Assembly: GCF_006439015.1 (NCBI RefSeq)
Contig: NZ_RCZG01000001.1
Span: 806,001 to 870,000, forward strand
DNA from: Mycolicibacterium hodleri
GTDB lineage: Bacteria; Actinomycetota; Actinomycetes; Mycobacteriales; Mycobacteriaceae
Length of the DNA stretch: 64,000 nucleotides
Direction: 5' to 3'
Below are positions 46,655 to 55,211 of this stretch, in pieces. The position numbers and the translations under genes are program-made. The notes beneath the pieces were generated by a model that was given only the letters and a program-made list of their open reading frames with translations, was not told the DNA's origin and ran no database searches. Position 1 is the stretch's first letter. Every line of letters starts with the position of its first letter.

Positions 46655-48223
46655 CTAGGCGGGGCAGTACGTGTCGGTCTCGGGAACCTTCCCCGTGCCG
46701 AGGTACGAGAGCACGGGCGGGACCGCACACGGTGAGTAGATGCTGGCTCCGTGACCAACGCCCTGCCACATCACCCGCCGGTTCGCGGCGCCGGAGTTGA
46801 TGATGGTCGCGGCGACGGCAGCCACGCCTTCGTTGCCGACGATCGGATCGTTCTGCACCCCGAGCAGCAGCACCGGGATCTTGAGGTTCTTCGGATCCGG
46901 CGGCGTCGAGCCGCTGGGCCAGGCGAGGCAGTTCACCAAGTTGAGTGCGCCGACGGTGCCGAATTCCGGGTAGAGCTTGCCCCACTCGACGACGAGTTCG
47001 CGCACCCTGTCGGGGGTTGGCCGATTGAGTGCGTCACTGCAGGTGTTGACGAACTGGCCGTCGGTCTCTCGGAGCCTCTCGGCGTCGTTGATGAGTGAGT
47101 TGAGTCGGGTGACGTCGCCACCGCGGGCCGCGGCGAGGGTGTCCGCGAGCGCATTGGTCGAGCTGACGAAGTCGCCGCGTGGGAACGCCAACGCGGTGGC
47201 GATGGCGTCGGCGAGCGCGGCTACCGACGCGCCGCCCGGCCCGGTCCCTTGGCGGGCGCCCGCCAGCATTGCGTCGATTTCACCCTTCGGATCGGGCCCG
47301 AGCGCGCAGCTCGAGGCAACGCACTGCGCGGCGAAGGCAGCCAGTGCCGCCTGCTGCCCCTTGACCTTCTGTTCGGCTCTAGCCTCGGCGGCAATCCCGA
47401 GGGGCAGCGGCGAGTCGAGCACCAGCCGGGAGACCTTGTTCGGGTGCGATCCCGCATATGCCAACGCCACTTGGGCGCCGTTACCGACGCCGAGAAGGGC
47501 GATCGTCGGGACGTCCCACGTGCTGCGCAACCGTTCGATGTCTTCGGCGGCGTGCGCGTTGTCGTAGGCGGAGTCACCGGGCGCGATGCTGTCGGTGCAA
47601 CTCGTGGTGGCGGTCTGGACGATGGCGGCTAAATTGGCCACGGGGTCGTTCCCTGACTCGAACTGCGCTTGGTCGAGCATCTCCTGGCGGCTGAAGAGGT
47701 CGCGGCAGTCGAGCTCGCCGGACATGCCCATGCCGCGACGGTCGATCGCCACGATGGGGTTGGTCTTGAGGACGTCGACGCCACCACGCGAGAGCCACAC
47801 GGGCAGTTGCGCGGAGGACGGCAGGTCCGTTCCGGTCGTCATCACCAACGGCCCTGCGTCTGCCGGCGTGGCGACGGACGTGGCCCGAACCACGCCGATG
47901 CTGATCGTTCCCGAGGCGCCGTTGATCGAATCGAGGTCGGCGTCGTAGCTGGCGCAGTCCAGAGTCACGCCGGCAACGGCGGTGACCGGGGCCTGGCTGA
48001 AGAGCCGTGCCGTGCAGTCCCGCCAATCCAGGGCGTTCTTGGGTGCCTCGATAGGTGGTGGACCCGACGCCACCGGCGTGGTTTCCGGCGCGCCTTGCGG
48101 CCCGGCGCCCGCGTCGGTGGCGAAGCGGGGGTTGGCGGCGAGGCCAGGCGCGCAGCCGGCGAGCACGACGGCCGCGACTGCGGGCAGACAGAGGGCCCTG
48201 AGCAGCTGACGATCCCGACGCAT
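46655..48223 (-). CDS. Lipoprotein alpha/beta-hydrolase of the Tap/SlpD type without nucleophile Ser
   Basis: 522-residue orthologue of Rv2672, annotated there as a possible secreted protease. A lipoprotein signal ends VVLAGC (Cys near residue 23). The hydrolase core aligns well: PIVAIDRRGMGMSGELDC, TIALLGVGNGAQVALAYAGS, LVLDSPLP, and the Asp/His part PVLLLGVQNDPIVGNEG and QGVGHGASIYSPC. Where family members have GxSxG, the elbow here is GVGNG, so the nucleophile Ser is Gly. Asp and His remain. The protein may bind rather than cut. The ATG at 48223 is chosen; a GTG-GTG pair lies just upstream. Confidence 0.87.
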   Translation of the reverse strand: MRRDRQLLRALCLPAVAAVVLAGCAPGLAANPRFATDAGAGPQGAPETTPVASGPPPIEAPKNALDWRDCTARLFSQAPVTAVAGVTLDCASYDADLDSINGASGTISIGVVRATSVATPADAGPLVMTTGTDLPSSAQLPVWLSRGGVDVLKTNPIVAIDRRGMGMSGELDCRDLFSRQEMLDQAQFESGNDPVANLAAIVQTATTSCTDSIAPGDSAYDNAHAAEDIERLRSTWDVPTIALLGVGNGAQVALAYAGSHPNKVSRLVLDSPLPLGIAAEARAEQKVKGQQAALAAFAAQCVASSCALGPDPKGEIDAMLAGARQGTGPGGASVAALADAIATALAFPRGDFVSSTNALADTLAAARGGDVTRLNSLINDAERLRETDGQFVNTCSDALNRPTPDRVRELVVEWGKLYPEFGTVGALNLVNCLAWPSGSTPPDPKNLKIPVLLLGVQNDPIVGNEGVAAVAATIINSGAANRRVMWQGVGHGASIYSPCAVPPVLSYLGTGKVPETDTYCPA

Positions 48224-48249
48224 GGTCACCACATTAGCGATCGCCGAGT

Positions 48250-49044
48250 TCACTCGTCCTTGACGTAGCGCATGTAGAGGTAGCCCTCGTCGTCGGTCAG
48301 CAGATGACTTCGCCGCATGCGGGTGTGCGCCTCCCCGGACCCGGTGGCGATCCGCCGCGCCGATCCGCCGACGAGAATCGGCGCGATCGTGACGCAGAGT
48401 TCGTCGAGAAGGTCGTGCTCGATGAGCAGGCTGATGAGCGACGGTCCGCCCTCGGACAAGACACGCCGCAGCCCTCGTTCGGCAAGGATCCTCAGCACCT
48501 CCCCGGGGTCGACGCGATCGGTCTGGGCCCCGGAGGCGTCGAGGACCTCCGCCACAGCGCCGAAGCGTCCTCGGGCATCCTCGACGGATTCCCGAGAGGT
48601 CATGATCATTGGGGGCACCTCGGTGCGGGTGAAGATCTTGGCATCGTGCTCGAAGTCGGCGCTGTGGGTGATGACCGCGATCGGCGGCAGCTCGGCCTGG
48701 CCGCGACGCTGACGTGCCTGCCGCTGAGCCACGGTCATCTGGGCACCTGAGTAGTTCTCGATGCGCACGGTCGACGCACCGACGAGGACGACGTCGCACT
48801 CCTGACGCATCCGGGTGAACACGGCGCGGTCGCCGGAACCCGCGAGCCCGCCCGACTTGCCGTCGTCGGTGGCGGCGCCGTCCAGGCTGGAGATCATGTT
48901 GGCCCGCACCCAGCAGCGATCGAGGTGCTCGGGATAGGAGTAGAGGGCGGCCAGGCGCGCATCGTCGTCGGTGTCGAACCGGCCGCCAGACGGGCCTAGC
49001 TCTGTGAGCTCTGTCGCAGCATCGGGATCGGACACGTAGTCCAT
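48250..49044 (-). CDS. RibD C-terminal-like reductase (Rv2671-like)
   Basis: 264-residue reductase of the RibD/DHFR-like fold. In M. tuberculosis the orthologue can replace dihydrofolate reductase when overproduced and modulates antifolate response. Visible: RANMISSLDGAATDDGKSGG (substrate/NADPH strand), DVVLVGASTVRIENY, LRRVLSEGGPSLISLLIEHD (the EGGP motif) and APILVGGSARRIATG. The ATG at 49044 matches the orthologue length; an ATG at 49071 would share its CATG with the ATG of the opposite gene. Confidence 0.88.
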   Translation of the reverse strand: MDYVSDPDAATELTELGPSGGRFDTDDDARLAALYSYPEHLDRCWVRANMISSLDGAATDDGKSGGLAGSGDRAVFTRMRQECDVVLVGASTVRIENYSGAQMTVAQRQARQRRGQAELPPIAVITHSADFEHDAKIFTRTEVPPMIMTSRESVEDARGRFGAVAEVLDASGAQTDRVDPGEVLRILAERGLRRVLSEGGPSLISLLIEHDLLDELCVTIAPILVGGSARRIATGSGEAHTRMRRSHLLTDDEGYLYMRYVKDE

Positions 49045-49069
49045 TGCAGCACGTCGATACAGTTCCTTC

Positions 49070-50104
49070 ATGTCTGGGGCCAGCGGTGTAGATCATCTGA
49101 CCGATCGGCATCCGAGCGTGACGCCCGAGCGGCTGGTCGCCGGCTTGGTGCCGCCACCCACCTTCGCCGACGTCAGCTTCGACTCATACCGGCCTGACCA
49201 GAGCGAGCCGTCGCAGACGGACGCAGTGCAGTCGTGCCGTGCGTTCTGCGAGCAGGCGGTGCAGCGGCGGGCGGGCAAGAAGAAGCTCTTCGGCAAGCGC
49301 GAGGTGTTGTCCGGGGTCGGGGTGTACCTCGACGGTGGCTTCGGCGTCGGCAAGACGCACCTGTTGGCGTCGAGCTACTACGCCCTCGCAGCGGCCGACG
49401 CCGGACCAGCCGCCTTCGCGACGTTCGGGGAACTGACCCAGTTGGCGGGTGTGTTCGGCTTCGTCGAGTGCATCGAGCTGCTCTCCGACTACGTGGTGGT
49501 GTGCATCGATGAGTTCGAACTCGACGATCCGGGAAACACGACCCTGATCTCACGGCTGCTGTCCGCCTTGGTGGAGCGTGGGGTGTCGATCGCGGCGACG
49601 TCGAATACCCTGCCCGAACAACTCGGTGAGGGCAGGTTCGCGGCGCAGGACTTTCTGCGCGAGATCAATACGCTGGCAAACATTTTCACGACGGTGCGGA
49701 TCGAGGGCCCGGACTATCGGCACCGCGATCTACCGCCTGCGCCGGTGCCACCCTCCGATGACGAGGTGCGGGCCGAGGCGGCCGACGTAGCGGGCGCGAC
49801 GCTGGACGACTTCGACGCGCTCTGCTCCCATTTGGCGACGATGCACCCGTCGAGGTATCACGCCTTGATCGAGGGTGTCACCGAGGTGTTCATCACCGGA
49901 GTGCATCCGCTCGACGACCAGAGCGTGGCGCTGAGGCTGGTGTCGCTGACCGACCGCCTGTACGACGCGGGCATACCGGTGGTGGCCTCAGGCACCAAGC
50001 TGGACACCGTCTTCAGCGACGAGATGCTCGACGGCGGTTTTCGCAAGAAGTATCTCCGTGCCACGTCGCGGCTACTGGCCCTGACCGCAGCGGGCGGCCA
50101 CTAG
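49070..50104 (+). CDS. zapE: ZapE/AFG1-type ATPase
   Basis: 344-residue AAA-type ATPase linked to FtsZ-ring behaviour in E. coli and to mitochondrial AFG1. Walker A GGFGVGKTHLLASSYYAL (residues about 88-105), Walker B VVVCIDEFELDDPGNTT, and sensor-like IAATSNTLPEQLGEGRF. The C-terminal domain includes HPSRYHALIEGVTEVFI. The ATG at 49070 lies in the same CATG as a possible ribD start, so the two genes are back to back. Its stop overlaps the GNAT gene stop by 4 bp. Confidence 0.9.
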   Translation: MSGASGVDHLTDRHPSVTPERLVAGLVPPPTFADVSFDSYRPDQSEPSQTDAVQSCRAFCEQAVQRRAGKKKLFGKREVLSGVGVYLDGGFGVGKTHLLASSYYALAAADAGPAAFATFGELTQLAGVFGFVECIELLSDYVVVCIDEFELDDPGNTTLISRLLSALVERGVSIAATSNTLPEQLGEGRFAAQDFLREINTLANIFTTVRIEGPDYRHRDLPPAPVPPSDDEVRAEAADVAGATLDDFDALCSHLATMHPSRYHALIEGVTEVFITGVHPLDDQSVALRLVSLTDRLYDAGIPVVASGTKLDTVFSDEMLDGGFRKKYLRATSRLLALTAAGGH

Positions 50105-50637
50105 CGTCCCAGTGGGCACACCATCACGTAGTCGTTCTCGAGGTGCCCGCCCAGCCGAAACGTCTTGGTGCCGCTGATGGCGAACCCGTGCTTGGAGTAG
50201 AAACGTTGCGCGCGTTGGTTTTCCTGGTTGACTCCCAGCCAGACGCAGGCCGCGCCGAGCGTCCCCGACGCCTCGAGCGCCGCAGACATCAAGGCCGCGG
50301 AGACGCCGGCGCCGTGGGCGTCGGGCAGCACGTACATCTTGGACAGTTCGACTGCTGGGCGGACCGACACCGCCTGTTGCACGTCGGCGTCGGCGACGAC
50401 ACCGCGAATCAGCATGGCGTAGCCCGATATTCGGTCGCCGTCACGAACCGCAAGCACCATTCGATCGTCGTCGTCGAGATAGCTTCGGAACCGCTCCTCC
50501 GAGAGGTTCTCGGCGATGAACGCGGCGACGTCGTCGGCCGCGGCCGACGGGGGACAGGCCAATGGGAACGTGCGGGCCGCGACCTCGGCGAGTTCGGTCA
50601 GATCGGCCTCGATGGCCGTGGTCACCTCAACGGACAT
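50101..50637 (-). CDS. GNAT N-acetyltransferase (Rv2669-like)
   Basis: 178-residue acetyltransferase. The acetyl-CoA core is SKMYVLPDAHGAGVSAALMS (a variant of the R/Q-x-x-G-x-G/A loop in which Gly-Ala-Gly stands for the usual GxG). ACVWLGVNQENQRAQRFYSKHGF follows, the conserved NxxAxxFYxxxGF end. Acceptor unknown. The ATG at 50637 follows a GGTG-rich stretch with only a weak ribosome site. Confidence 0.88.
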   Translation of the reverse strand: MSVEVTTAIEADLTELAEVAARTFPLACPPSAAADDVAAFIAENLSEERFRSYLDDDDRMVLAVRDGDRISGYAMLIRGVVADADVQQAVSVRPAVELSKMYVLPDAHGAGVSAALMSAALEASGTLGAACVWLGVNQENQRAQRFYSKHGFAISGTKTFRLGGHLENDYVMVCPLGR

Positions 50638-50645
50638 GCCAGGTG

Positions 50646-51155
50646 TCAGTAGAGGTTCCACTGCGCGAGGTGCGTGCCCGTGACCTTGTCGAGGAGCACC
50701 ACGTTGGTGACGAGGTCGCGATAGACATCCCAGTACACGCCTCCGCTCACGGTGGAGCCGACGGGGGCGTTCTGAAGCATGGCGCGCAGGTCGTCGGGAG
50801 CGTCGGTGGGGCGAGGCTTGTATGCGTCGGCGATCGGCGTCACGCCGTTGAAGTCGAAGACGATCGACGTGATGAAGGGATTGGGCGCCTTGATGACGTG
50901 GACGGTGACGTTGGCGCGGTACACCTGGTAGCGAGGACCGCGTGGGGGATAACCGAATCCGGGTGGCACCTCGACCAGGTCGACGCTGGTGACGGCGACG
51001 TCGGCCACGATGCTCATGTAGTCGACGTGCAGCACGTCGCCCAGCTTGCCGATCGGCGCCATCGCGAAGGCTCGCGGGGCGGGCGAGGCGAGGATTCCAG
51101 CCATCAGGGCCATTCCAGCAACCATCATCACGAACCAGCGACGCATGACTCGCAT
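50646..51155 (-). CDS. Secreted MPT63-like (DUF1942) protein (Rv2668-like)
   Basis: 169-residue exported protein. A Sec signal peptide ends ILASPAPRAFA (about residue 31). The mature part begins MAPIGKLGDVLHV and has the layout of the MPT63 immunoglobulin-like fold: VYRANVTVHVIKAPNPFITS, FDFNGVTPIADAYKP, GGVYWDVY. Surface or secreted antigen, no enzyme site visible. The start could be ATG 51155 or 51146. It lies 8 bp upstream of the GNAT gene in the same direction. Confidence 0.8.
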   Translation of the reverse strand: MRVMRRWFVMMVAGMALMAGILASPAPRAFAMAPIGKLGDVLHVDYMSIVADVAVTSVDLVEVPPGFGYPPRGPRYQVYRANVTVHVIKAPNPFITSIVFDFNGVTPIADAYKPRPTDAPDDLRAMLQNAPVGSTVSGGVYWDVYRDLVTNVVLLDKVTGTHLAQWNLY

Positions 51156-51193
51156 GATCGCACACCACCCGTTGCCGAGGGGACGATCGGGCG

Positions 51194-51616
51194 TCAGGAT
51201 GCCCAGGGGCCGATCCCGCCGACCTTCTCGATGCGGATCCTGGTGAGCAGGCCGGCCGGGGCGTTGGGTGGGGGGAAGTGTTCGCTCGAGCCGAGCATCA
51301 CCTCTGCCAGTTCAGTGAGCAGCTCTGGTGCGCCGCCCTGGACGATCCGCGCGGTGCCGGTGATCGACAGGTACGGCGCCTGCTGGCCCGCAGAAGCCGG
51401 GCCGAGAATGGTGACGGCCACCCGCCCGTCGCGCCGGATGTTGCGAGTCTTCTTGTACTCGCTGAGATGTGCGCTGACGAGTTCGTCGCCATCGGGTGTC
51501 GACTGCAGCGCGACCCAGACCACGGAGACCTGTGGGCTGCCGTCGGGGTTGATCGTGACGAGGGTGGCGTCGGCGCCGGAGCCGATGAGGGCGCGGGCGG
51601 ATTCATCGAGTTTCAT
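51194..51616 (-). CDS. F420- or FMN-binding PPOX-class split-barrel protein
   Basis: 140-residue split-barrel protein of the pyridoxamine-oxidase-like superfamily, common in F420-using mycobacteria. ATLVTINPDGSPQVSVVWVA is the family's first strand pair, HLSEYKKTRNIRRDGRVAVT the cofactor phosphate loop and YLSITGTARIVQGG the third strand. Redox substrate unknown. The ATG at 51616 is preferred; a longer open frame upstream is not supported. Confidence 0.85.
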   Translation of the reverse strand: MKLDESARALIGSGADATLVTINPDGSPQVSVVWVALQSTPDGDELVSAHLSEYKKTRNIRRDGRVAVTILGPASAGQQAPYLSITGTARIVQGGAPELLTELAEVMLGSSEHFPPPNAPAGLLTRIRIEKVGGIGPWAS

Positions 51617-51675
51617 AGATTCTTCTACCGCAGGCGAGCCCGATTCATTCCCTTTCAGTCCTCGGCCAAGGGCCG

Positions 51676-52152
51676 TCAGTATCCGTGGCGAACCGTGCGG
51701 TCGAGAATGCCGAGCGTGGCGCGCAGCGCGCCTTCGGAGATGACGGGAAAGATCTTGGCGTCGCGCCATTGCTGATCGATGCCGGACCAGTCGTAGAACG
51801 ACGTCACGACGGTGGCCTCAGCATCGCTGCCGTCAGGCTCGAGTCGGTAACCGTAGACGTGGCCGATCTGGGGCCGAATCTGGCCGAGGATCGTCCAGGC
51901 GATCAGCTTGTCCTGTTCGAACTCGGTAATCGACACGGTCACGTCGTACTTGCCCATCGGGAAGTCGTTGAGCGCCTCCCGATCCATGTGCACGACGAAG
52001 CTATCGCCAACTGCGCCGACTGGTTCACCGTCGGCCTCTTGCAGCATGCCCGATGCGTCGATGGCGACGTGGCCCTTCGGATCGCAGAGGACGGCGAAGA
52101 CGTCGGCGGGGGATGCGGCTATGGTGCGCTGAACTTCGATGATGTCGGCCAT
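51676..52152 (-). CDS. SRPBCC/polyketide-cyclase-like ligand-binding protein
   Basis: 158-residue START-like protein: VQRTIAASPADVFAVLCDPK is the usual opening helix-strand, then an open beta-grip to VVTSFYDWSGIDQQW and the long C-terminal helix ISEGALRATLGILDRTV. Such proteins bind hydrophobic ligands or act as cyclases or dehydrases; no specific ligand can be named. It is 59 bp upstream of the PPOX gene in the same direction. Confidence 0.86.
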   Translation of the reverse strand: MADIIEVQRTIAASPADVFAVLCDPKGHVAIDASGMLQEADGEPVGAVGDSFVVHMDREALNDFPMGKYDVTVSITEFEQDKLIAWTILGQIRPQIGHVYGYRLEPDGSDAEATVVTSFYDWSGIDQQWRDAKIFPVISEGALRATLGILDRTVRHGY

Positions 52153-52204
52153 GGCGTCGATGGTGTCAGACGTCGTCGCCGCGCGGCTCGGATCGCAGCA
52201 CTGT

Positions 52205-52699
52205 TTAGGGAGGTGGCGCCTGACCTGATGCGGCCGCCCTGGCGTTGAGTTGAGCCATGTAGGCCTGCAGTTGCAGACCCGCGATCACTGGTGCGAGCCC
52301 GGACTCCTGTGGTGGCGGCGCACCTTCGGTCAGTTGCCAGGGCTGGCAACCATTGGTCTTGAAGGACTGATCGGTCGGATCGATCTGAACGGTCTGAGGC
52401 TTCTTGGTGAGCGCATTGTCGATTGTCGCACCGTCCGGATTGCCGACGCGCTTCCAGAAACACGCACCATCTCCGACCGGGCCAGCGGTGGTGTAGACGC
52501 CTGGAGCAATGTCGGTGCCGACCGCGTAGATGCCGTCGGCGTCGATGGTGGTCTTGGGTGTTGCAGCCGGCGCCACCGAGGTCGGCGCCGCTGGGTCGGG
52601 CGTCGCGGGCGTAGTCGGGTCGGCGATCGCAACGCCGGGTGCGGCGCCTGCGACCGCGACGAGGAGGGCTGCCGCGATCGCTGCCTTCTTCACCCACAT
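52205..52699 (-). CDS. Small secreted mycobacterial protein
   Basis: 164-residue exported protein. Signal peptide MWVKKAAIAAALLVAVAGAA with cleavage after AIA (residues about 26-27). A Pro/Ala/Thr-rich linker leads to a compact domain (ADGIYAVGTDIAPGVYTTAG, GACFWKRVGNPDGA, QIDPTDQSFKTNGCQPW). Two Cys probably pair. The C-terminal helix contains QLQAYMAQLNARAAASG. The GxYxVGxDIxPGxY pattern is seen in many actinobacterial surface proteins; the role is unknown. Confidence 0.82.
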   Translation of the reverse strand: MWVKKAAIAAALLVAVAGAAPGVAIADPTTPATPDPAAPTSVAPAATPKTTIDADGIYAVGTDIAPGVYTTAGPVGDGACFWKRVGNPDGATIDNALTKKPQTVQIDPTDQSFKTNGCQPWQLTEGAPPPQESGLAPVIAGLQLQAYMAQLNARAAASGQAPPP

Positions 52700-52867
52700 G
52701 GCCAACAGCTTAGACCGTCTTTGCAAGTGGCACCCGAGAGTGGAACTGTGACGTTCGCCGTCGCGCCCGTCGCGCGACCCTTGCCAGCGACGATGCCGAT
52801 TCAGCCGTGTAGGGCTAGATGCCGGTGGGAGCTGCGCTGGTGGCAATTCCTGGCGCATTGAAGAAGC

Positions 52868-52906
52868 AATTCGGCCCGCCACCCCTGAGGGTAGACGGGC
52901 CGAATT
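52868..52906 (-). terminator. Terminator of the CsbD gene
   Basis: Perfect 11-bp stem AATTCGGCCCG (52868-52878) / CGGGCCGAATT (52896-52906) enclosing a smaller ACCC-CTGA-GGGT hairpin. It lies 12 bp past the CsbD stop on the minus strand. Confidence 0.85.
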
Positions 52907-52918
52907 CACTGTCGAGAG

Positions 52919-53089
52919 TTACTTGAAGACGTCCTTGATCTTCTCGCCGGCGTCCTTCAGGTTGGCCTTGGCCTGGTCGGCCTTGCCTTCGTTCTCGGTG
53001 TCCTTGTTGCCGGTGGCCTTGCCAGCGGCTTCCTTGGCGTTGCCGCCCAAATCCTCGACCTTGTTCTTTGCCTTGTCGAGAGCGCTCAT
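52919..53089 (-). CDS. CsbD-family stress protein
   Basis: 56-residue, Lys/Asp/Glu-rich helical protein: MSALDKAKNKVEDLGGNAKE, then AAGKATGNKDTENEGKADQA and NLKDAGEKIKDVFK. This is the CsbD pattern of general-stress proteins under alternative sigma factors. AGGAG is well placed before the ATG at 53089. A strong terminator follows. The promoter was not identified. Confidence 0.88.
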   Translation of the reverse strand: MSALDKAKNKVEDLGGNAKEAAGKATGNKDTENEGKADQAKANLKDAGEKIKDVFK

Positions 53090-53547
53090 GGAACTTCAAC
53101 TCCTCTTTCGGGTCCGGGTATTTATCCGAACGTGCCCGAGGTATGCCCGCGTTGCAGACTTCGAAACGCCGTGAGTCGATCTTCACAGGAGGCTGCCAAC
53201 TCACTGGAACGTTGCGTGGCCAGTTCGGACTACGTCGCACACCGGCAGCCGATGACACTCCCGTTCGGCAGTGACAATGTGCTGCTCAAAGAGGGTGGTG
53301 CCGGCTCTGGAGAGAGACCTATTCCACTGATGAGGGCCGGATTCGCCGGTTGTCGACACTGACTACATGCACGGCGGACGTCGGACGGACGCCGTGCGTG
53401 AGGCTGCGGCCGTCTTATCGAGAACACGCGCAGACCTGTGACTGACGCTCGATTTTGACGGAGATGGCTATTTGCGGATGCAGCGACAGCGCGTAACCAA
53501 TGCCACTCACGTGTTTGCTGCAGTTCGAGCAGAGGTACCCTGCACCG
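53090..53547. other. Intergenic region at the left edge of the accessory island
   Basis: 458 bp with no supported gene. It should contain the CsbD promoter on the minus strand. Short plus-strand open frames have no ribosome site and no recognisable composition. Confidence 0.5.
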
Positions 53548-53781
53548 GTGGCGGGTGGACAGTTGCAGCACGACCTCAAGTGGAGCGCGGTGTGGGCCAC
53601 CTCATCCATTGCCTTCGCCGTCGTCGGGGCTGTCGCCTCCAACGCCGTGTGGATGGGTGCTCTCTTCACCGGCACGGCCTTCGTCATCCACGCGATTGCA
53701 AGCTTCAACGAATGGCGGGACCGAAGGGCACTGGCGAAGCGCGGTCACCGGTCGACGAGGCCGAGCGCTCAGTCCGGGTGA
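53548..53781 (+). CDS. Small two-helix membrane protein
   Basis: 77 residues: a short head, two hydrophobic segments (AVWATSSIAFAVVGAVASNA and VWMGALFTGTAFVIHAIASF), then a basic tail (NEWRDRRALAKRGHRSTRPS). The GTG at 53548 follows AGAGG; an ATG at 53500 would add 16 residues. No family recognised. Confidence 0.6.
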   Translation: MAGGQLQHDLKWSAVWATSSIAFAVVGAVASNAVWMGALFTGTAFVIHAIASFNEWRDRRALAKRGHRSTRPSAQSG

Positions 53782-53951
53782 TTATGGGGTGATTCAGTCC
53801 GCCATCACGTCGTACCGGTCCAAGAGCTAGCGCCGACAGCGGTCCGCTTGTCAATCGACGGCGACAAAACCGTCGACGTGAAGACCTACCAGCCTGCAGT
53901 CGCCTTGCGGTGCACGACTGAGCAGCAACGGACCCACGGCTGCGTTGCCTC

Positions 53952-54212
53952 TCAAGAGTCAGATAGACGGCCATCAGGCTCCACGTGGATGGTCCCTGTC
54001 TCATGCGCGCCGGGCGTATCCGGCATCTCGTGCCGACCACCGGCGGACCGGCGCACGGCCCACACAGCGCCGCCGATCGAGAGCAGTCCGGCGATAGACA
54101 CAATCAGCCACATGAGTACCTGCGCCAGCCACACGCGCCGCTGAACTTTCACGATCCGTTGCTGGGCGTGGCCAAGTTGGGTCAGGGTGTCCATGTGCGT
54201 GGGGATGCCCAT
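53952..54212 (-). CDS. Single-helix membrane protein of unknown function
   Basis: 86 residues: amphipathic head (TLTQLGHAQQRIVKVQRRVW), one membrane helix (VLMWLIVSIAGLLSIGGAVW) and a polar tail. The start is uncertain (ATG 54212 or an internal ATG at 54194), and no good ribosome site is visible. The clear transmembrane segment and charge pattern are the support. Confidence 0.5.
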   Translation of the reverse strand: MGIPTHMDTLTQLGHAQQRIVKVQRRVWLAQVLMWLIVSIAGLLSIGGAVWAVRRSAGGRHEMPDTPGAHETGTIHVEPDGRLSDS

Positions 54213-54788
54213 GATCGATGGGTCAAAAACGCACTACACGACTAGGCCTGCCTGGCGTCAAACGTCAGCCGCCGAGCGCTCAGCCCGCGACGCGATATCG
54301 GGGCTGACGTTCAGGCGATCGACAACGCTGGCGGAGCGCCGTCACGGCCCGCCGTCCTGGTCCTCGAATGATCGACCGTTGGGCGCCCGCGATGACCCCA
54401 GTTCGGCTTCGGGCAACGTCGTCGGCGTGGGATCCCGCGGACCGGGACCGCGGGCCTGGATGATCGACTGGTGTCGAAGCGAGCGGAGTACACCTTCGCG
54501 TTGTACACGGGGTCGCTGGCCGAGCCGGGCGATCGCAACCCCTATACCGATCGATCGCCGGGCCCGCGATGCAGACCTACCTTAGGGCGCGCGCCTCAGC
54601 AGAGTTGCCAATGGACGGTTGGTGATGCGCGACGCCGGAACTCACCGACGGCGACCTCCCAAATGAAGGCGCGCGCACTCACATCCGCGAGACCCGCCCG
54701 ACCCCGCCAATTGTGTTGCGTTGCTCAAGCGCGGCGACTGTATCGGCGGGAACGTACGGCACGTACCAAGCGAGATGACCCGCGCGAG
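54213..54788. other. Gene-poor stretch
   Basis: 576 bp with Arg/Pro-rich accidental open frames on both strands and none with a ribosome site. I see no tRNA, no strong palindrome and no similarity to the island repeats. Confidence 0.5.
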
Positions 54789-55211
54789 TTACGCTGATCG
54801 ATTCTGGGTCGCTTCGGACCAGAGTGACGCCGTGACGTCGGTAATGCCAATCAGGAGCAGGGTGTCGGTGGCACGCAGTAGCAACGGCGGGGAAAGCATC
54901 GTCCGGACTAGGTATCCCTCCTCGTGGTTCCAGCTAACGACGGAGGTCGTAGTTCGAAGCAAATCGACGCAGTCAGCCGGCGTTCGGGTTTCGTGCCCGC
55001 TCAGTAGTGCGGGCAGACTCTGCCGGGCGACTTTCTCGGGGTCGAGATAGCCGAGCATCTCCGCGCATGCTGGGTTGGCATAGCCGATGTCACCAAGGAG
55101 TTCGACGCCGAGCATGGCGGTCGGCAGTCGGTTCAAGAGAGTGAGCGCCGGCAGTTGCCGCAGGTATCCCTCGGTGTCTGTCGCGGCTTTTCCGTTGCGC
55201 CGTTCTTCCAT
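54789..55211 (-). CDS. Single PAS-domain protein
   Basis: 140-residue stand-alone PAS sensor domain. LTLLNRLPTAMLGVELLGDI then GYANPACAEMLGYLDPEKVA (the PAS N-[AP]-A motif) and the beta-scaffold YLVRTMLSPPLLLRATDTLL with GITDVTASLW. No output domain is attached, so it may bind a partner or cofactor. The ATG at 55211 is chosen; an upstream in-frame ATG at 55286 gives an Arg/Pro-rich, unlikely extension. Confidence 0.8.
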   Translation of the reverse strand: MEERRNGKAATDTEGYLRQLPALTLLNRLPTAMLGVELLGDIGYANPACAEMLGYLDPEKVARQSLPALLSGHETRTPADCVDLLRTTTSVVSWNHEEGYLVRTMLSPPLLLRATDTLLLIGITDVTASLWSEATQNRSA

